Source: Limosilactobacillus sp. WILCCON 0051
Lineage (GTDB): Bacteria; Bacillota; Bacilli; Lactobacillales; Lactobacillaceae
DNA length: 64,000 nucleotides
Direction of reading: 5' to 3'
Assembly (NCBI RefSeq): GCF_039955095.1
Contig: NZ_CP154878.1
Coordinates: forward strand, 496,001-560,000
Part shown: one piece after another, positions 28,457 through 37,262 of the stretch
Layout: each line of letters begins with the position of its first letter
How positions within the stretch are numbered: the first letter of the stretch is position 1
The notes under the pieces: model-generated
Databases searched by the model: none
What the model saw: the letters and a program-made list of their open reading frames with translations, nothing else
What the model was told of the DNA's origin: nothing
Program-made: the position numbers and the translations under genes

Positions 28457-29680
28457 ATGAAAAAAATCCTGATTCAAGGAGGGCAGCGTCTACGTGGGAG
28501 CGTTGCTGTTGCGGGGTCAACTGCCCTGGCACTGACAGCACAGGTTGCAGCGCTTTTGGCATCAACTGGTGAGCTTAAGCTGGCTAACGTTGCTGATACG
28601 ATGAATGTTGACACGATGAATGAATGCTTACAAACGCTGGGCTTGGCTGTCACTGTCAATAAGCCGACTCATCAGCTCATCATTCAATCTCAAGCAAAAC
28701 TAACGGCTGACGACCTAACGGCAATTACTTCCGTACAAGTTGCTTCATTAATGGCTGGACCGCTGTTGGCCCGCACTGGCAGCGTCAGATTAAACGAAGA
28801 TCAGGTGCCAGATGAGATTATTGCCGATCTAAGACGCCTGGGAGCTGATGTCTCGTTAAATGATGAAACTTTAGCGATCAAAGCAGGTCGTTTAAAGGGA
28901 AGTCATTTAAAGCTGACGGATAGCGACTGCCTAAATACGCAAAGTTTGATCATGGCAGCGGTACTTGCTGATGGGATTACGGTAATTGAAAATGCAGCCT
29001 GTGATTTTGAAGTCATTGCCCTGGCCAATCTTTTAAATAAGATGGGGGCTCGAGTGCATGGCGCGGGAACAAAAATCGTAAGGGTACAAGGCGTGACGTT
29101 TCTGCATGGCTGTGACTACGAGATTGCCGGCGACTATCTGGAGGCAACGGCACTGATGCTGGCTGCTGCGATAACTAATGGCGATGTGATCATAGAAAAC
29201 GTTCATCTGCAAAGCGTTCAAGGCGTGATTAATCAGCTTGAGCGGATGGGATGCACCGTAGTCGTCCAGCAAAATGGCGTTCGCGTTTTAGGAACGGCAG
29301 TCTTGCTGCCAGCTGATCCACAAAGCCTTTTTCCCAGCACAATGTACCCTGAGCTTGCAATTCTACAGCTGTTGGCTAATGGCAAAAGCAGCAATGCGGT
29401 CATGGATCAAAGACTGCTCGATCAATTGAAGAAAATGCAGGCCAGTGTCCAGGCAGCAGATGGTGAATTGATTTTAAATGGACCGGCTGAGCTTAGCGGT
29501 ATCAAGGTTGTGGCATTTGATGCCGGCAGTGCACTGACGCTGACACTGGCGGGTTTGGCAGCTAAAGGACTGACGATTGTTGAAAATGGTGCTTATCTTG
29601 GTGATGAGTTTGAAGCCTTGCCTGCCAAGCTGCAAAGTCTGGGGGCCAGTCTGCAGTCAAAGAACTTTGAATCGGCTTAA
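28457..29680 (+). CDS. MurA-like protein lacking the catalytic residues (EPSP-synthase fold)
   Basis: 407 residues align end to end with UDP-GlcNAc enolpyruvyl transferase (MurA), and the locus (atp-ywzB-here-mbl) is that of murA in Bacilli. Yet the active-site residues are missing: Lys22-Asn23 of MurA are Thr22-Ala23 (VAGSTALAL). The loop carrying Cys115 and Arg120 (GGCxIGxRPxDLH) is shortened to EDQVPDEII with no Cys (~114-122). Positions of Arg91, Asp305 and Arg397 hold other residues. It is therefore probably not a working MurA; a second, true murA should exist elsewhere. A scaffold or regulatory role near MreB/RodA is only a guess. The frame is intact, with AGGAG before ATG 28457. Confidence 0.8.
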   Translation: MKKILIQGGQRLRGSVAVAGSTALALTAQVAALLASTGELKLANVADTMNVDTMNECLQTLGLAVTVNKPTHQLIIQSQAKLTADDLTAITSVQVASLMAGPLLARTGSVRLNEDQVPDEIIADLRRLGADVSLNDETLAIKAGRLKGSHLKLTDSDCLNTQSLIMAAVLADGITVIENAACDFEVIALANLLNKMGARVHGAGTKIVRVQGVTFLHGCDYEIAGDYLEATALMLAAAITNGDVIIENVHLQSVQGVINQLERMGCTVVVQQNGVRVLGTAVLLPADPQSLFPSTMYPELAILQLLANGKSSNAVMDQRLLDQLKKMQASVQAADGELILNGPAELSGIKVVAFDAGSALTLTLAGLAAKGLTIVENGAYLGDEFEALPAKLQSLGASLQSKNFESA

Positions 29681-29740
29681 AAACTATCAACAAAATTTAA
29701 GTAAGGTAGATTATTATCAATTCAGCGGTTAAAGACTGGT

Positions 29741-29751
29741 TGTGGTATAAT
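29741..29751 (+). promoter_or_regulatory. Extended -10 promoter of the mbl/mreB-like gene
   Basis: TGG followed by a perfect TATAAT at 29746-29751; no clear -35. The bases TGGTATAATATC recur exactly in front of mreB at 59873. Confidence 0.55.
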
Positions 29752-29788
29752 ATCGTTCGAATTGAGTAAAAATCGGAAGGAGAAAAAC

Positions 29789-30787
29789 ATGGCTAAGGAT
29801 ATCGGAATTGACCTTGGAACAGCCAATGTTCTGATTTACGTACAAGGAAAGGGTATCGTATTAAACGAACCATCCGTAGTGGCAATTGATACACGCACTA
29901 ATAAGGTTCTGGCAGTCGGTTCGGAAGCCTATCGCATGGTGGGACGGACGCCAAGCAACATTCGCGCGATTCGTCCACTGAAAAACGGGGTAATTTCCGA
30001 CTTTGATATGACCCAGGAAATGCTTTCTTACTTTATCAGCAAGCTTAGCGTCAAGGGCTTTATGTCAAAACCTGATATTATGATCTGTGCGCCAACCAAT
30101 ATTACGGAAATTGAGCGCAAGGCCATCATTCAAGCTGCTGAACAGTCAGGCGGCGGCAAGGTTTACCTGGAATATGAGCCAAAGGTAGCTGCAATCGGTG
30201 CGGGACTTGATATCTTCAAGCCTCGTGGCAATATGGTAATCGATATGGGTGGCGGTACCAGCGATATTGCCGTGCTTTCTTTGGGCGATATCGTAGCCAG
30301 CGAGTCGGTTCGCTTGGCTGGTGACCAGTTAAACAGTGATATTGCTGAATATATCAAAGAACATCATGGCTTGATTATTGGTGAGCATACTGCTGAACGC
30401 ATCAAGATCGAACTGGGAACGGCACAAAAGGTAGACGAGCCACAGACAATGGAAGTACGTGGTCGTGATGTTGCCAGCGGGATGCCAAAACAGATTGAAA
30501 CCAATGAAAATGAAATTGCGGATGCATTGCATGACACCTTAGAGCAGATCGTTCGCGCATCAGTTGCCGTATTGGAAACCGTACCACCAGAGCTTGCCAG
30601 CGATATTATCGATCGCGGCATCATGCTGACGGGTGGGACGGCAATGCTTCACGGTATCGATAAGCTGTTTAGTGATCGCTTAAAGGTACCCGTAGTTGTT
30701 TCACAAGACCCACTGGACAACGTGGCCAAGGGTGCTGGTGAGCTGCTGGAACGTATGCAGTCTGATAGCGGTAAAAATCACAAATAG
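29789..30787 (+). CDS. mbl: MreB/Mbl actin-like rod-shape protein (first paralogue)
   Basis: A bacterial actin that guides lateral wall synthesis. 332 residues with phosphate-binding loops [15 protein letters not shown] and VIDMGGGTSDIAVLSLG and the adenosine motif GIMLTGGTAMLHG. The start is ATG 29789 with AAGGAG upstream; a TTG 27 bases earlier precedes that site. Its position after the murA-like gene and before rodA matches Bacilli mbl. A second MreB is encoded at ~60 kb. Confidence 0.92.
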   Translation: MAKDIGIDLGTANVLIYVQGKGIVLNEPSVVAIDTRTNKVLAVGSEAYRMVGRTPSNIRAIRPLKNGVISDFDMTQEMLSYFISKLSVKGFMSKPDIMICAPTNITEIERKAIIQAAEQSGGGKVYLEYEPKVAAIGAGLDIFKPRGNMVIDMGGGTSDIAVLSLGDIVASESVRLAGDQLNSDIAEYIKEHHGLIIGEHTAERIKIELGTAQKVDEPQTMEVRGRDVASGMPKQIETNENEIADALHDTLEQIVRASVAVLETVPPELASDIIDRGIMLTGGTAMLHGIDKLFSDRLKVPVVVSQDPLDNVAKGAGELLERMQSDSGKNHK

Positions 30788-30795
30788 ATTAAGCA

Positions 30796-31047
30796 ATGTT
30801 TAGGAAAATAGTGATCATGCTGATTAAAGGTTATCAGCGCGGCATTTCTTCACGTCGTCCCTATCGTGTGTGTCGCTATGAGCCAACCTGCTCGCAGTAT
30901 ATGCTGGAGGCCGTTCAGCGGTTTGGACTTAAAGGAGTTTTAATGGGCAGTGCCAGGATTTTACGCTGCCATCCTTGGGCCCACGGTGGTTTCGACCCAG
31001 TGCCGGATCACTTTACAATCCGACGAACACATCATAGACAAGGGTGA
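30796..31047 (+). CDS. yidD: Membrane protein insertion efficiency factor YidD
   Basis: An 83-residue amphipathic protein that assists YidC/Sec-dependent membrane insertion. The family core [18 protein letters not shown] and [17 protein letters not shown] is complete, with its conserved Cys pair. It follows mbl by eight bases. The ribosome site is weak; an in-frame ATG at 30817 is an alternative, but the N-terminus [12 protein letters not shown] aligns better with the longer form. Confidence 0.92.
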   Translation: MFRKIVIMLIKGYQRGISSRRPYRVCRYEPTCSQYMLEAVQRFGLKGVLMGSARILRCHPWAHGGFDPVPDHFTIRRTHHRQG

Positions 31048-31051
31048 AAAC

Positions 31052-31276
31052 GTGTCAAAAAAAGAAAAAACGGTTGCCGTTAGCGTCAAAGATATTGAAC
31101 GCAATGGCCAGCCGGTAGAACAGATTTTTGTTGGAAAGCGACTGATCGGTGAGGTCGTGGCTGACAAGGAACGCTTCAAGGCAATTCTTCTCAAAGGTGA
31201 ACAGGCATTTTACGTTCGCTCGCAAGAAGAAGGGCTGGAAACGATTCTTCAGCAGTATCATCTTCACCAAGGTTGA
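31052..31276 (+). CDS. DUF2969 family protein
   Basis: 74 residues, lysine/glutamate-rich, with the family pattern VSKKEKTVAVSVKDIE..FVGKRLIGEV. The true start is GTG 31052, with AAGGGTGA upstream, not the longer frame that overlaps yidD. DUF2969 proteins occur at this spot before rodA in lactobacilli; function unknown. Confidence 0.8.
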   Translation: MSKKEKTVAVSVKDIERNGQPVEQIFVGKRLIGEVVADKERFKAILLKGEQAFYVRSQEEGLETILQQYHLHQG

Positions 31277-31285
31277 TTGGTGGAT

Positions 31286-31318
31286 AAAAGGGGTTGGGGA
31301 AAAGCCCGAGCCCTTTTT
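31286..31318 (+). terminator. Terminator between DUF2969 gene and rodA
   Basis: AAAGGGGTTGGG pairs imperfectly with CCCGAGCCCTTT and is followed by TT. It may be partial read-through because rodA follows closely. Confidence 0.6.
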
Positions 31319-31341
31319 AGTTTTAATAAGGAGAAATTTTA

Positions 31342-32535
31342 ATGCAACGATCGCAAAATGATAATGAATCGCGGATTGACTGGGGCATTATCTTCTGTGT
31401 GCTTTTGCTGGCGCTGATTGGACTGGCTTCAATCTATGTTGCGGCCAGCAATGATAAGACCCCGACCAGCGTCACGCGTCAAGTAGTATCGCAATTGGTT
31501 TGGTACATCATTGGGACGATCATGATTATCGTTATCATGCAGTTTGACGCCGAACAGCTCTGGAAAATCGCGCCAATCGTCTATTGGCTCGGAATCTTCT
31601 TGATGTTTGCCATCCTGGTCTTTTATAGTCGATCGTACTATGCCAGTACAGGTGCCAAGAGCTGGTTTGCCATTGGTCCGTTCACTTTTCAGCCTTCAGA
31701 AGTCATGAAACCGGCCTATATATTAATGATGGGCCGCGTGATCACGACTCATAACAGTCAATACAGTACTCATACCGTTGAATCGGACTGGCGCTTGATT
31801 GGCAAGATGCTGCTGTGGCTGATGCCGATTATGATTTCGCTGCACTTTCAAAATGACTTTGGGACTTCGCTGGTCTTCTTTGCCATTTTCTGCGGCATGG
31901 TCTTGGTCGGCGGCGTAACCTGGCGGATTATTGCCCCAGTTGCTACGGTTTTGATCGTTGTTGGCGGTTCGGCGCTGGCAATGGTTACCAGTACGACTGG
32001 TCGACGGATCCTAGAGCATATCGGGTTTCAGGCATACCAGTTTGATCGAGTTGATACCTGGCTGAATCCTCAAGCTGATACGACCAACCAAGGCTACCAG
32101 CTCTGGCAAAGTATTAAGGCGGTCGGCAGCGGTGGAATTACCGGGACGGGCTTTAACCACACGCATGTCTATGTCCCGGTGCGTGAATCTGATATGATTT
32201 TTTCGGTCATCGGTGAAAACTTTGGCTTTATTGGCGGCGTCCTGCTGATTTTGCTTTATCTGCTGCTGATCTATCTGATGATTCGGGTAACGTTTGATAC
32301 TAAAAATGAGTTCTATGCCTATATTTCGACCGGGGTCATTATGATGATCCTTTTCCACGTCTTTGAAAATATTGGGATGAACATCGGCCTTTTGCCATTG
32401 ACGGGGATTCCTTTGCCATTTATCAGTGCTGGTGGCTCTTCTTTGATCGGAAATCTGATTGGGATTGGGATGGTCATGTCGATGAGGTATCATCATCATT
32501 CCTACATGTTCAGCAACAATCAAGAATTTCATTAG
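31342..32535 (+). CDS. rodA: Rod-shape determining protein RodA (SEDS glycosyltransferase)
   Basis: A peptidoglycan polymerase that works with a class-B PBP and the MreB system. 397 residues, about ten membrane helices. SEDS features: GAKSWFAIGPFTFQPSE, the conserved Asp in HFQNDFGTSLVF, VPVRESDMIFSVIGENFGFIG, and GIPLPFISAGGSSL near the C-terminus. AAGGAG precedes the ATG. It sits in the mbl cluster. Confidence 0.92.
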   Translation: MQRSQNDNESRIDWGIIFCVLLLALIGLASIYVAASNDKTPTSVTRQVVSQLVWYIIGTIMIIVIMQFDAEQLWKIAPIVYWLGIFLMFAILVFYSRSYYASTGAKSWFAIGPFTFQPSEVMKPAYILMMGRVITTHNSQYSTHTVESDWRLIGKMLLWLMPIMISLHFQNDFGTSLVFFAIFCGMVLVGGVTWRIIAPVATVLIVVGGSALAMVTSTTGRRILEHIGFQAYQFDRVDTWLNPQADTTNQGYQLWQSIKAVGSGGITGTGFNHTHVYVPVRESDMIFSVIGENFGFIGGVLLILLYLLLIYLMIRVTFDTKNEFYAYISTGVIMMILFHVFENIGMNIGLLPLTGIPLPFISAGGSSLIGNLIGIGMVMSMRYHHHSYMFSNNQEFH

Positions 32536-32547
32536 GGGTGATGTAAG

Positions 32548-32838
32548 ATGGAACAGCCATGGTGGATTGATCATCAAGCCCGTGATCTGGTCGCAGTTGG
32601 CTTAAACAAATCAGTACTGCAGGAATTAGGCCAACCGAATTTTATTGATGTAGCATTGGTGGGAACCCAGCTTAAAACCAATGACAGTCTGGCTACGATC
32701 GAAGGACAGAAAATGATCGTCGATTTAAAAAGTCCGCTTGACGGTGTGATCGTTGCCGTTAATCCAGCGTTGGAGGGCTGGGTGGCTGCTGACAGTGACG
32801 ATGGTCAGTGGATGATTAAGGTTCAGCCATTTAGCTGA
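32548..32838 (+). CDS. GcvH-like lipoyl-domain protein (orphan)
   Basis: 96 residues resembling the H protein of the glycine cleavage system. TIEGQKMIVDLKSPLDG aligns with the lipoylation motif SVKAxSDxYSPxSG, placing the attachment lysine at Lys55. It is shorter than GcvH (~126 residues). No gcvT or gcvP is nearby; it follows rodA by 12 bases and shares its transcript. Stand-alone GcvH-like proteins in Firmicutes can serve lipoate relay or carry lipoate for ADP-ribosylation systems, but which applies here is unknown. GGGGTGATG precedes the start. Confidence 0.75.
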   Translation: MEQPWWIDHQARDLVAVGLNKSVLQELGQPNFIDVALVGTQLKTNDSLATIEGQKMIVDLKSPLDGVIVAVNPALEGWVAADSDDGQWMIKVQPFS

Positions 32839-32854
32839 GTAAATTTCTCTGATT

Positions 32855-32892
32855 GCTGAGACAGGCATTGAAAGCCGGTCTCAGCTTTTTTT
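32855..32892 (+). terminator. Terminator of the mbl-rodA cluster
   Basis: GCTGAGAC pairs perfectly with GTCTCAGC before seven T. Confidence 0.9.
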
Positions 32893-32913
32893 ATGAAATT
32901 TATGAAAAAAGTG

Positions 32914-32941
32914 TTGACGTAAATTAAAATTGCATTATAAT
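32914..32941 (+). promoter_or_regulatory. Promoter of the metQNP T-box transcript
   Basis: TTGACG, 16-base spacer, perfect TATAAT. Confidence 0.8.
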
Positions 32942-32947
32942 AACTAC

Positions 32948-33226
32948 ATAATCAATTAATCGAACGAACAAATTCAAACATATCGAAAAGCAGAGTAGAT
33001 TGTGGCGCGTGCTCAGAGAGTTTCCGGTTGGTGAGAGGAAATTCGTTAAGCAGTCGAAGATGGGCTTGGAATGGTACTGGCGATATTTAGCCGGTAACGG
33101 GGTTGCAGCCGTTATCAATGCAAGGTGATTTTTTAAGTCACCTACTGAGGCTTAATTTGCGAGAATTAGGCAAAAAAAGGTGGTACCGCGAAACACTCGT
33201 CCTTTTTATAAGGATGAGTGTTTTTT
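32948..33226 (+). promoter_or_regulatory. T-box riboswitch, methionine (specifier ATG), controls metQNP
   Basis: Stem I elements GCAGAGTAGATT and CAGAGAGTTT are followed by the specifier loop CGAAG-ATG-GGC, with the Met codon at 33060-33062. The T-box core GGTGGTACCGCG is at 33179-33190. The terminator pairs ACACTCGTCCTT with AAGGATGAGTGT before TTTTTT (33193-33226). This agrees with a methionine importer downstream. Confidence 0.93.
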
Positions 33227-33333
33227 GTTTGTTTTGATTAATGATCAAACAATTGGCTGCCGGCAGGCTGTTGTTTTGAAAAGCTATTATTAAAAAGGGA
33301 TTATTTAATTGAGAATTGAGAGGAGACATCATT

Positions 33334-34182
33334 ATGAACAAGCGTAAGAAAAAAACGTTAATCTGGGTCGTTGTTGCATTGGTAGTCGTTATTGCTGGGA
33401 TCTTCAGCTTCGGCAATTTTGGCAAGCAAAAGGAACAAACCGTAACGGTCGGGGTCGTTTCACCATCTAAGCAGGATGAGGCAGTTTGGAATCAGGTTAA
33501 AAAGACGGCCAAGAGCAAATACAATGTTGATATTAAGCTCAAGACGTTTACTGACTACAACCAGCCAAACAAGGCTCTGCAAAGCGGCAGCATCGATCTG
33601 AACGCTTTCCAGCACAAAGCATTCTTGGATGCATGGAACAAGGCTAACAAAGGTTCTTTGGTTTCAATCGGCAAGACCTTCATCACGCCAATTCACCTCT
33701 ACTCCAACAACTACAAGAATGTTAAGAGTCTGCCAGATGGTGCTACGATTGCCATTCCAAACGATGCATCAAACGAAAGCCGAGCACTGTACGTTTTGCA
33801 GAGTGCAGGCTTGATTACCTTAAAGAAGAACACTGGCGCTTTGGCAACGATCAATTCAATTGCTAAGAATCCAAAGAACCTGAAGATTAAAGAAGTTGCT
33901 GCCGACCAAGCAGCACGGACGCTGGACAGTGTTGATGCAGCAGTTATCAACACCAACTATGCAGTGGCTGCCAAGATCTCAACGAAGAAGTCCATCTTTA
34001 CTGAACCAGTCAACAAGGATTCTGAACAATGGATCAACTTGATCGCTGCTCGTAAGAAGGACCGCAACAAGGAAGCCTACAAGGATGTTGTAAAGGCATA
34101 CCAAACGGAAAAGGTTAAGAAGGTCATCAACGAACAATACAAGGGTCTGGAAAAGCCAGCTTGGGACATTAAGCTGAAGTAA
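33334..34182 (+). CDS. metQ: Methionine ABC transporter substrate-binding protein (NlpA/MetQ family)
   Basis: Captures methionine outside the membrane and hands it to MetP-MetN. 282 residues with MetQ-family segments TVGVVSPSKQDEAVW, NKALQSGSIDLNAFQHKAF and IPNDASNESRALYVLQSAGLI. The N-terminal hydrophobic segment (about 9-25) has no lipobox cysteine, unlike most family members, so anchoring must be by an uncleaved helix or the protein is released. AGAGGAG precedes ATG 33334. The Met T-box supports the substrate. Confidence 0.92.
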   Translation: MNKRKKKTLIWVVVALVVVIAGIFSFGNFGKQKEQTVTVGVVSPSKQDEAVWNQVKKTAKSKYNVDIKLKTFTDYNQPNKALQSGSIDLNAFQHKAFLDAWNKANKGSLVSIGKTFITPIHLYSNNYKNVKSLPDGATIAIPNDASNESRALYVLQSAGLITLKKNTGALATINSIAKNPKNLKIKEVAADQAARTLDSVDAAVINTNYAVAAKISTKKSIFTEPVNKDSEQWINLIAARKKDRNKEAYKDVVKAYQTEKVKKVINEQYKGLEKPAWDIKLK

Positions 34183-34211
34183 TTTCCACCAGATAGAAGG
34201 AGAAGAGATAT

Positions 34212-35279
34212 ATGGGGACAAACATTATTGATTTGGAACACATCGACGTTACGTTCCAGACTGGCAAAAACGAAACTGTTCAAGCCGTTAAGGATGTCAC
34301 CCTGCAAGTCGAAAAAGGCGACATCTATGGGGTAGTTGGCTACTCGGGTGCCGGCAAGTCAACGCTGGTTCGCACGATCAACCTGCTGCAAAAGCCAACT
34401 GCAGGCAAGATCACGGTTGAAGGCGAAGTGCTGTTTGCCGATCACAAGCAGCAGATCAGCAACGCAAAACTGCAGGAAAAGCGACGCAACATCGGAATGA
34501 TCTTTCAGCATTTCAATCTGCTGAACGAAACGACGGTGCTCGACAATGTCATGTTTGCCCTCAAGCACAGTAAGCTCAGTGATGACGAGGTCGAACAAAA
34601 GTCATTGAAACTCTTGGATCTGGTCGGCTTAAAGGATAAGGCCGATGCCTATCCAGTTCAGCTTTCCGGTGGCGAGCAGCAGCGGGTTGCCATTGCCCGG
34701 GCACTGGCCAATGATCCAGAAATTTTGATTTCTGACGAGGCAACCTCGGCGCTGGACCCTCGTAATACCAACCAGATTTTGGACCTGCTCAAGGATTTAA
34801 ATGAAAAGATTGGTCTTACGATCATCTTGATTACTCACGAAATGGATGCCGTTAAGCGTGTTGCCAACAAGATTGCGGTAATGCAGCATGGGGTGATCAT
34901 TGAAAAAGGCGAGCTGCGGCAAGTCTTCTTGCGGCCGCAGCAGGAACTGACGCGTCAGTTTGTCGGTGGTTCACTGGCGGCCATGGATACGCTGCGTTCA
35001 ATGAACCTGGGGACGCTTAATGATGATGAAGAGCTGTATCAGCTGGTCTACAGCGGCGATTCAGTTGCTGAGCCACTGATTATCGGACTTTACCGGGCAA
35101 CCGGCGTCGAAGCCAGCATGATCTATGGCAACGTTGAGGTATTAGGCAACGTGCCGATCGGGATGCTGTTTGTGATCGTAAAGGGAACGCCTGATCAAAG
35201 AGAGGCGGCCGTAAAGTTCTTTAAGGATCAAGACGTTGAAGTAACCAAGATTGATGATCGGGGGATTTGGCATGACTGA
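34212..35279 (+). CDS. metN: Methionine ABC transporter ATP-binding protein
   Basis: Powers methionine import. 355 residues: Walker [10 protein letters not shown] (43-51), signature [15 protein letters not shown], Walker [13 protein letters not shown], then a C-terminal NIL domain (about 275-355) that senses methionine in E. coli MetN and inhibits transport. GAAGGAGA precedes the ATG; it overlaps metP by 8 bases. Confidence 0.95.
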   Translation: MGTNIIDLEHIDVTFQTGKNETVQAVKDVTLQVEKGDIYGVVGYSGAGKSTLVRTINLLQKPTAGKITVEGEVLFADHKQQISNAKLQEKRRNIGMIFQHFNLLNETTVLDNVMFALKHSKLSDDEVEQKSLKLLDLVGLKDKADAYPVQLSGGEQQRVAIARALANDPEILISDEATSALDPRNTNQILDLLKDLNEKIGLTIILITHEMDAVKRVANKIAVMQHGVIIEKGELRQVFLRPQQELTRQFVGGSLAAMDTLRSMNLGTLNDDEELYQLVYSGDSVAEPLIIGLYRATGVEASMIYGNVEVLGNVPIGMLFVIVKGTPDQREAAVKFFKDQDVEVTKIDDRGIWHD

Positions 35280-35973
35280 GTTTTTTGCAAAATATTTTCC
35301 TAATGTCGTCCAACTCGGCTGGAGCGGCGACAGTGGCTGGGGTACCTCAATTGGTCAAACGCTCTATATGACGTTTTGGCCAGCTGTCTTTGGTGGCATC
35401 CTCGGTGTGTTGTTCGGTGTGATTCTGGTAGTTGCAAAACCTGGCGGCATTATGGAGAATAAGACGCTGTTTAGTATTTCTGACAAGATCGTCTCATTGT
35501 TCCGGGCCATTCCATTTATCATTTTGTTGGCCTTCATTGCTCCGTTTACGCAATTGATCGTTGGTACGCAGATTGGGACAACGGCTGCTTTGGTACCATT
35601 GTCCTTGGGATTCTTCCCATTTTATGCCCGTCAAGTTCAGGTTGCGCTGGAAAGCGTGAACTATGGTAAGATCGAGGCTGCTCAGGCAATTGGTGCTACC
35701 AATGCTGATATCATCTTTGAAGTCTACTTGCGTGAAGCACGTTCTGAATTGGTGCGGGTGACTACGGTTTCACTGATCAGTCTGGTTGGTCTCACGGCCA
35801 TGGCTGGTGCGGTTGGTGCCGGTGGCCTTGGTAATACGGCCATTGCCTATGGATACGATCGTTTCTGCAACGACATTACAATCGTGGCGACCTTGCTGGT
35901 ATTGCTGCTGGTGATTATCATTCAACTGGTTGGTGACGTTTTGGCAAAGGCCGTTAACCACCAAAACCGTTAA
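35272..35973 (+). CDS. metP: Methionine ABC transporter permease
   Basis: 233 residues, five or six membrane helices; the ATPase-docking EAA loop is [29 protein letters not shown] 35272 overlaps the end of metN, with GGGGGAT upstream. Also named metI. Confidence 0.95.
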   Translation: MTEFFAKYFPNVVQLGWSGDSGWGTSIGQTLYMTFWPAVFGGILGVLFGVILVVAKPGGIMENKTLFSISDKIVSLFRAIPFIILLAFIAPFTQLIVGTQIGTTAALVPLSLGFFPFYARQVQVALESVNYGKIEAAQAIGATNADIIFEVYLREARSELVRVTTVSLISLVGLTAMAGAVGAGGLGNTAIAYGYDRFCNDITIVATLLVLLLVIIIQLVGDVLAKAVNHQNR

Positions 35974-35989
35974 TTTGATTAGATTATGG

Positions 35990-36019
35990 AAACGGCTTTT
36001 TTGGGCCGTTTTTTTTTTT
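35990..36019 (+). terminator. Terminator after metP
   Basis: AAACGGC pairs with GCCGTTT around a T-rich loop and is followed by nine T. Confidence 0.85.
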
Positions 36020-36033
36020 AGAGGTGTTGAACA

Positions 36034-37176
36034 ATGGATAAGGAAAAGCAAGCAAAAATTTTAAAAGATCTGATTCATATCAATTCGGTAAACGGCAATG
36101 AGCTTGACGTTGCCGACTACTTAGCACGACTGTTTGCACAGCATGACATGGATGCTGAGGTGGATGCGTTTGGCGAGCGGCGGGCCAATCTGATCGTTGA
36201 GTTTGGACAGGGCAATACTGATCGGGTCTTAGGAATTACTGGTCATATGGATACGGTCGCCGTGGGTAATCGTGCTAACTGGCATCATGATCCATTTGGT
36301 GCTGAAACCCAGGGAGATCGACTCTTTGGCCGTGGCGCCGCGGACATGAAAAGCGGATTGGCTGCTCAGGCAATTGCTTTGATTGAGCTTAAGGAAAGCG
36401 GCTGGCAGCCTGATGGCAAGATCCGTTTGATTGCAACGGCTGGCGAGGAATATGGGACACCAGGCGCCAATCGTTTGGAGGAGAAAGGCATTGCTAAAGA
36501 TCTGAGTGCCTTGATCGTAGGTGAGCCAACGGGCGGCAATATCGTTTACGCCACATCGGGAAGCTATAACTATCAAGTAGTCTGCAAGGGACGCTCAGCA
36601 CACAGCTCCATGCCTGAACGCGGAATCAATGCCGTCAGCGGTCTGGCTCGTTTTATCGAACTGGAGGCCAGCTTGTTTGACAACGTGCCGCAGGATCAAT
36701 ATCTAGGCAGCGTTAAGCATTCAATTACGATTTTAAAAGCCGGCGATCAGGTTAATACGATTCCTGATCGTGCCGAACTGCGCGGCAATCTTCGACCAAC
36801 ACGTGCGTTTGATAATGAAAAAGTTACGCAGCGGCTTGAAAAGGCGATTGACTATCTAAATCAGACTACGGATTATGAATTGACGCTCAATATCTTAAAT
36901 GATTGGTGGCCGATTGCAACCGATCCACAAAGCGATTTGGTAAAACTGGCCTTAAAGGCAGCTAACGACAGCTATGTCAATAAACCAGAGCTGACGATCA
37001 TCAATGGAGCTACTGATGCCAGTGTGTTTGTCAAGCATCGTTGTGATCTGCCGGTTGTCGTGTTGGGTGCTGATGAATGGTCGCGGGCGCATCAGGTTGA
37101 TGAGTATACAACCTGGTCGAGCTATTTTGCCACGATCAATGCCTACCGCACCATCATGCATGATTTCTTTAGCTAG
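36034..37176 (+). CDS. M20 family metallo-deacylase/peptidase (ArgE/DapE type)
   Basis: 380 residues of the ArgE/DapE/ACY1 family, two-zinc hydrolases that remove acyl groups from amino acids or cut dipeptides. Metal ligands and catalytic residues are visible: His71 in GHMDTV, Asp104 in GRGAADMKSG, the Glu138-Glu139 pair in TAGEEYG. Lactobacilli often annotate this as succinyl-diaminopimelate desuccinylase, but many members act on other N-acyl amino acids; the substrate is not certain. It lies just after the met transporter but behind a terminator. Confidence 0.85.
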   Translation: MDKEKQAKILKDLIHINSVNGNELDVADYLARLFAQHDMDAEVDAFGERRANLIVEFGQGNTDRVLGITGHMDTVAVGNRANWHHDPFGAETQGDRLFGRGAADMKSGLAAQAIALIELKESGWQPDGKIRLIATAGEEYGTPGANRLEEKGIAKDLSALIVGEPTGGNIVYATSGSYNYQVVCKGRSAHSSMPERGINAVSGLARFIELEASLFDNVPQDQYLGSVKHSITILKAGDQVNTIPDRAELRGNLRPTRAFDNEKVTQRLEKAIDYLNQTTDYELTLNILNDWWPIATDPQSDLVKLALKAANDSYVNKPELTIINGATDASVFVKHRCDLPVVVLGADEWSRAHQVDEYTTWSSYFATINAYRTIMHDFFS

Positions 37177-37188
37177 CTAAAAGACTGG

Positions 37189-37222
37189 AAGACCTTCATG
37201 TTGGATCATGAAGGTCTTTTTA
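37189..37222 (+). terminator. Terminator after the M20 deacylase gene
   Basis: AAGACCTTCATG pairs perfectly with CATGAAGGTCTT, then TTTTATT. Confidence 0.92.
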
Positions 37223-37262
37223 TTGTGATAAAATTAAATGATTACCAAAAAGGGGGATGCCT

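Noticed and set aside
32011..32577. 188-residue open frame antisense to rodA
   Set aside because: Low-complexity His/Gln/Asn-rich product, typical of the reverse strand of membrane-protein genes.
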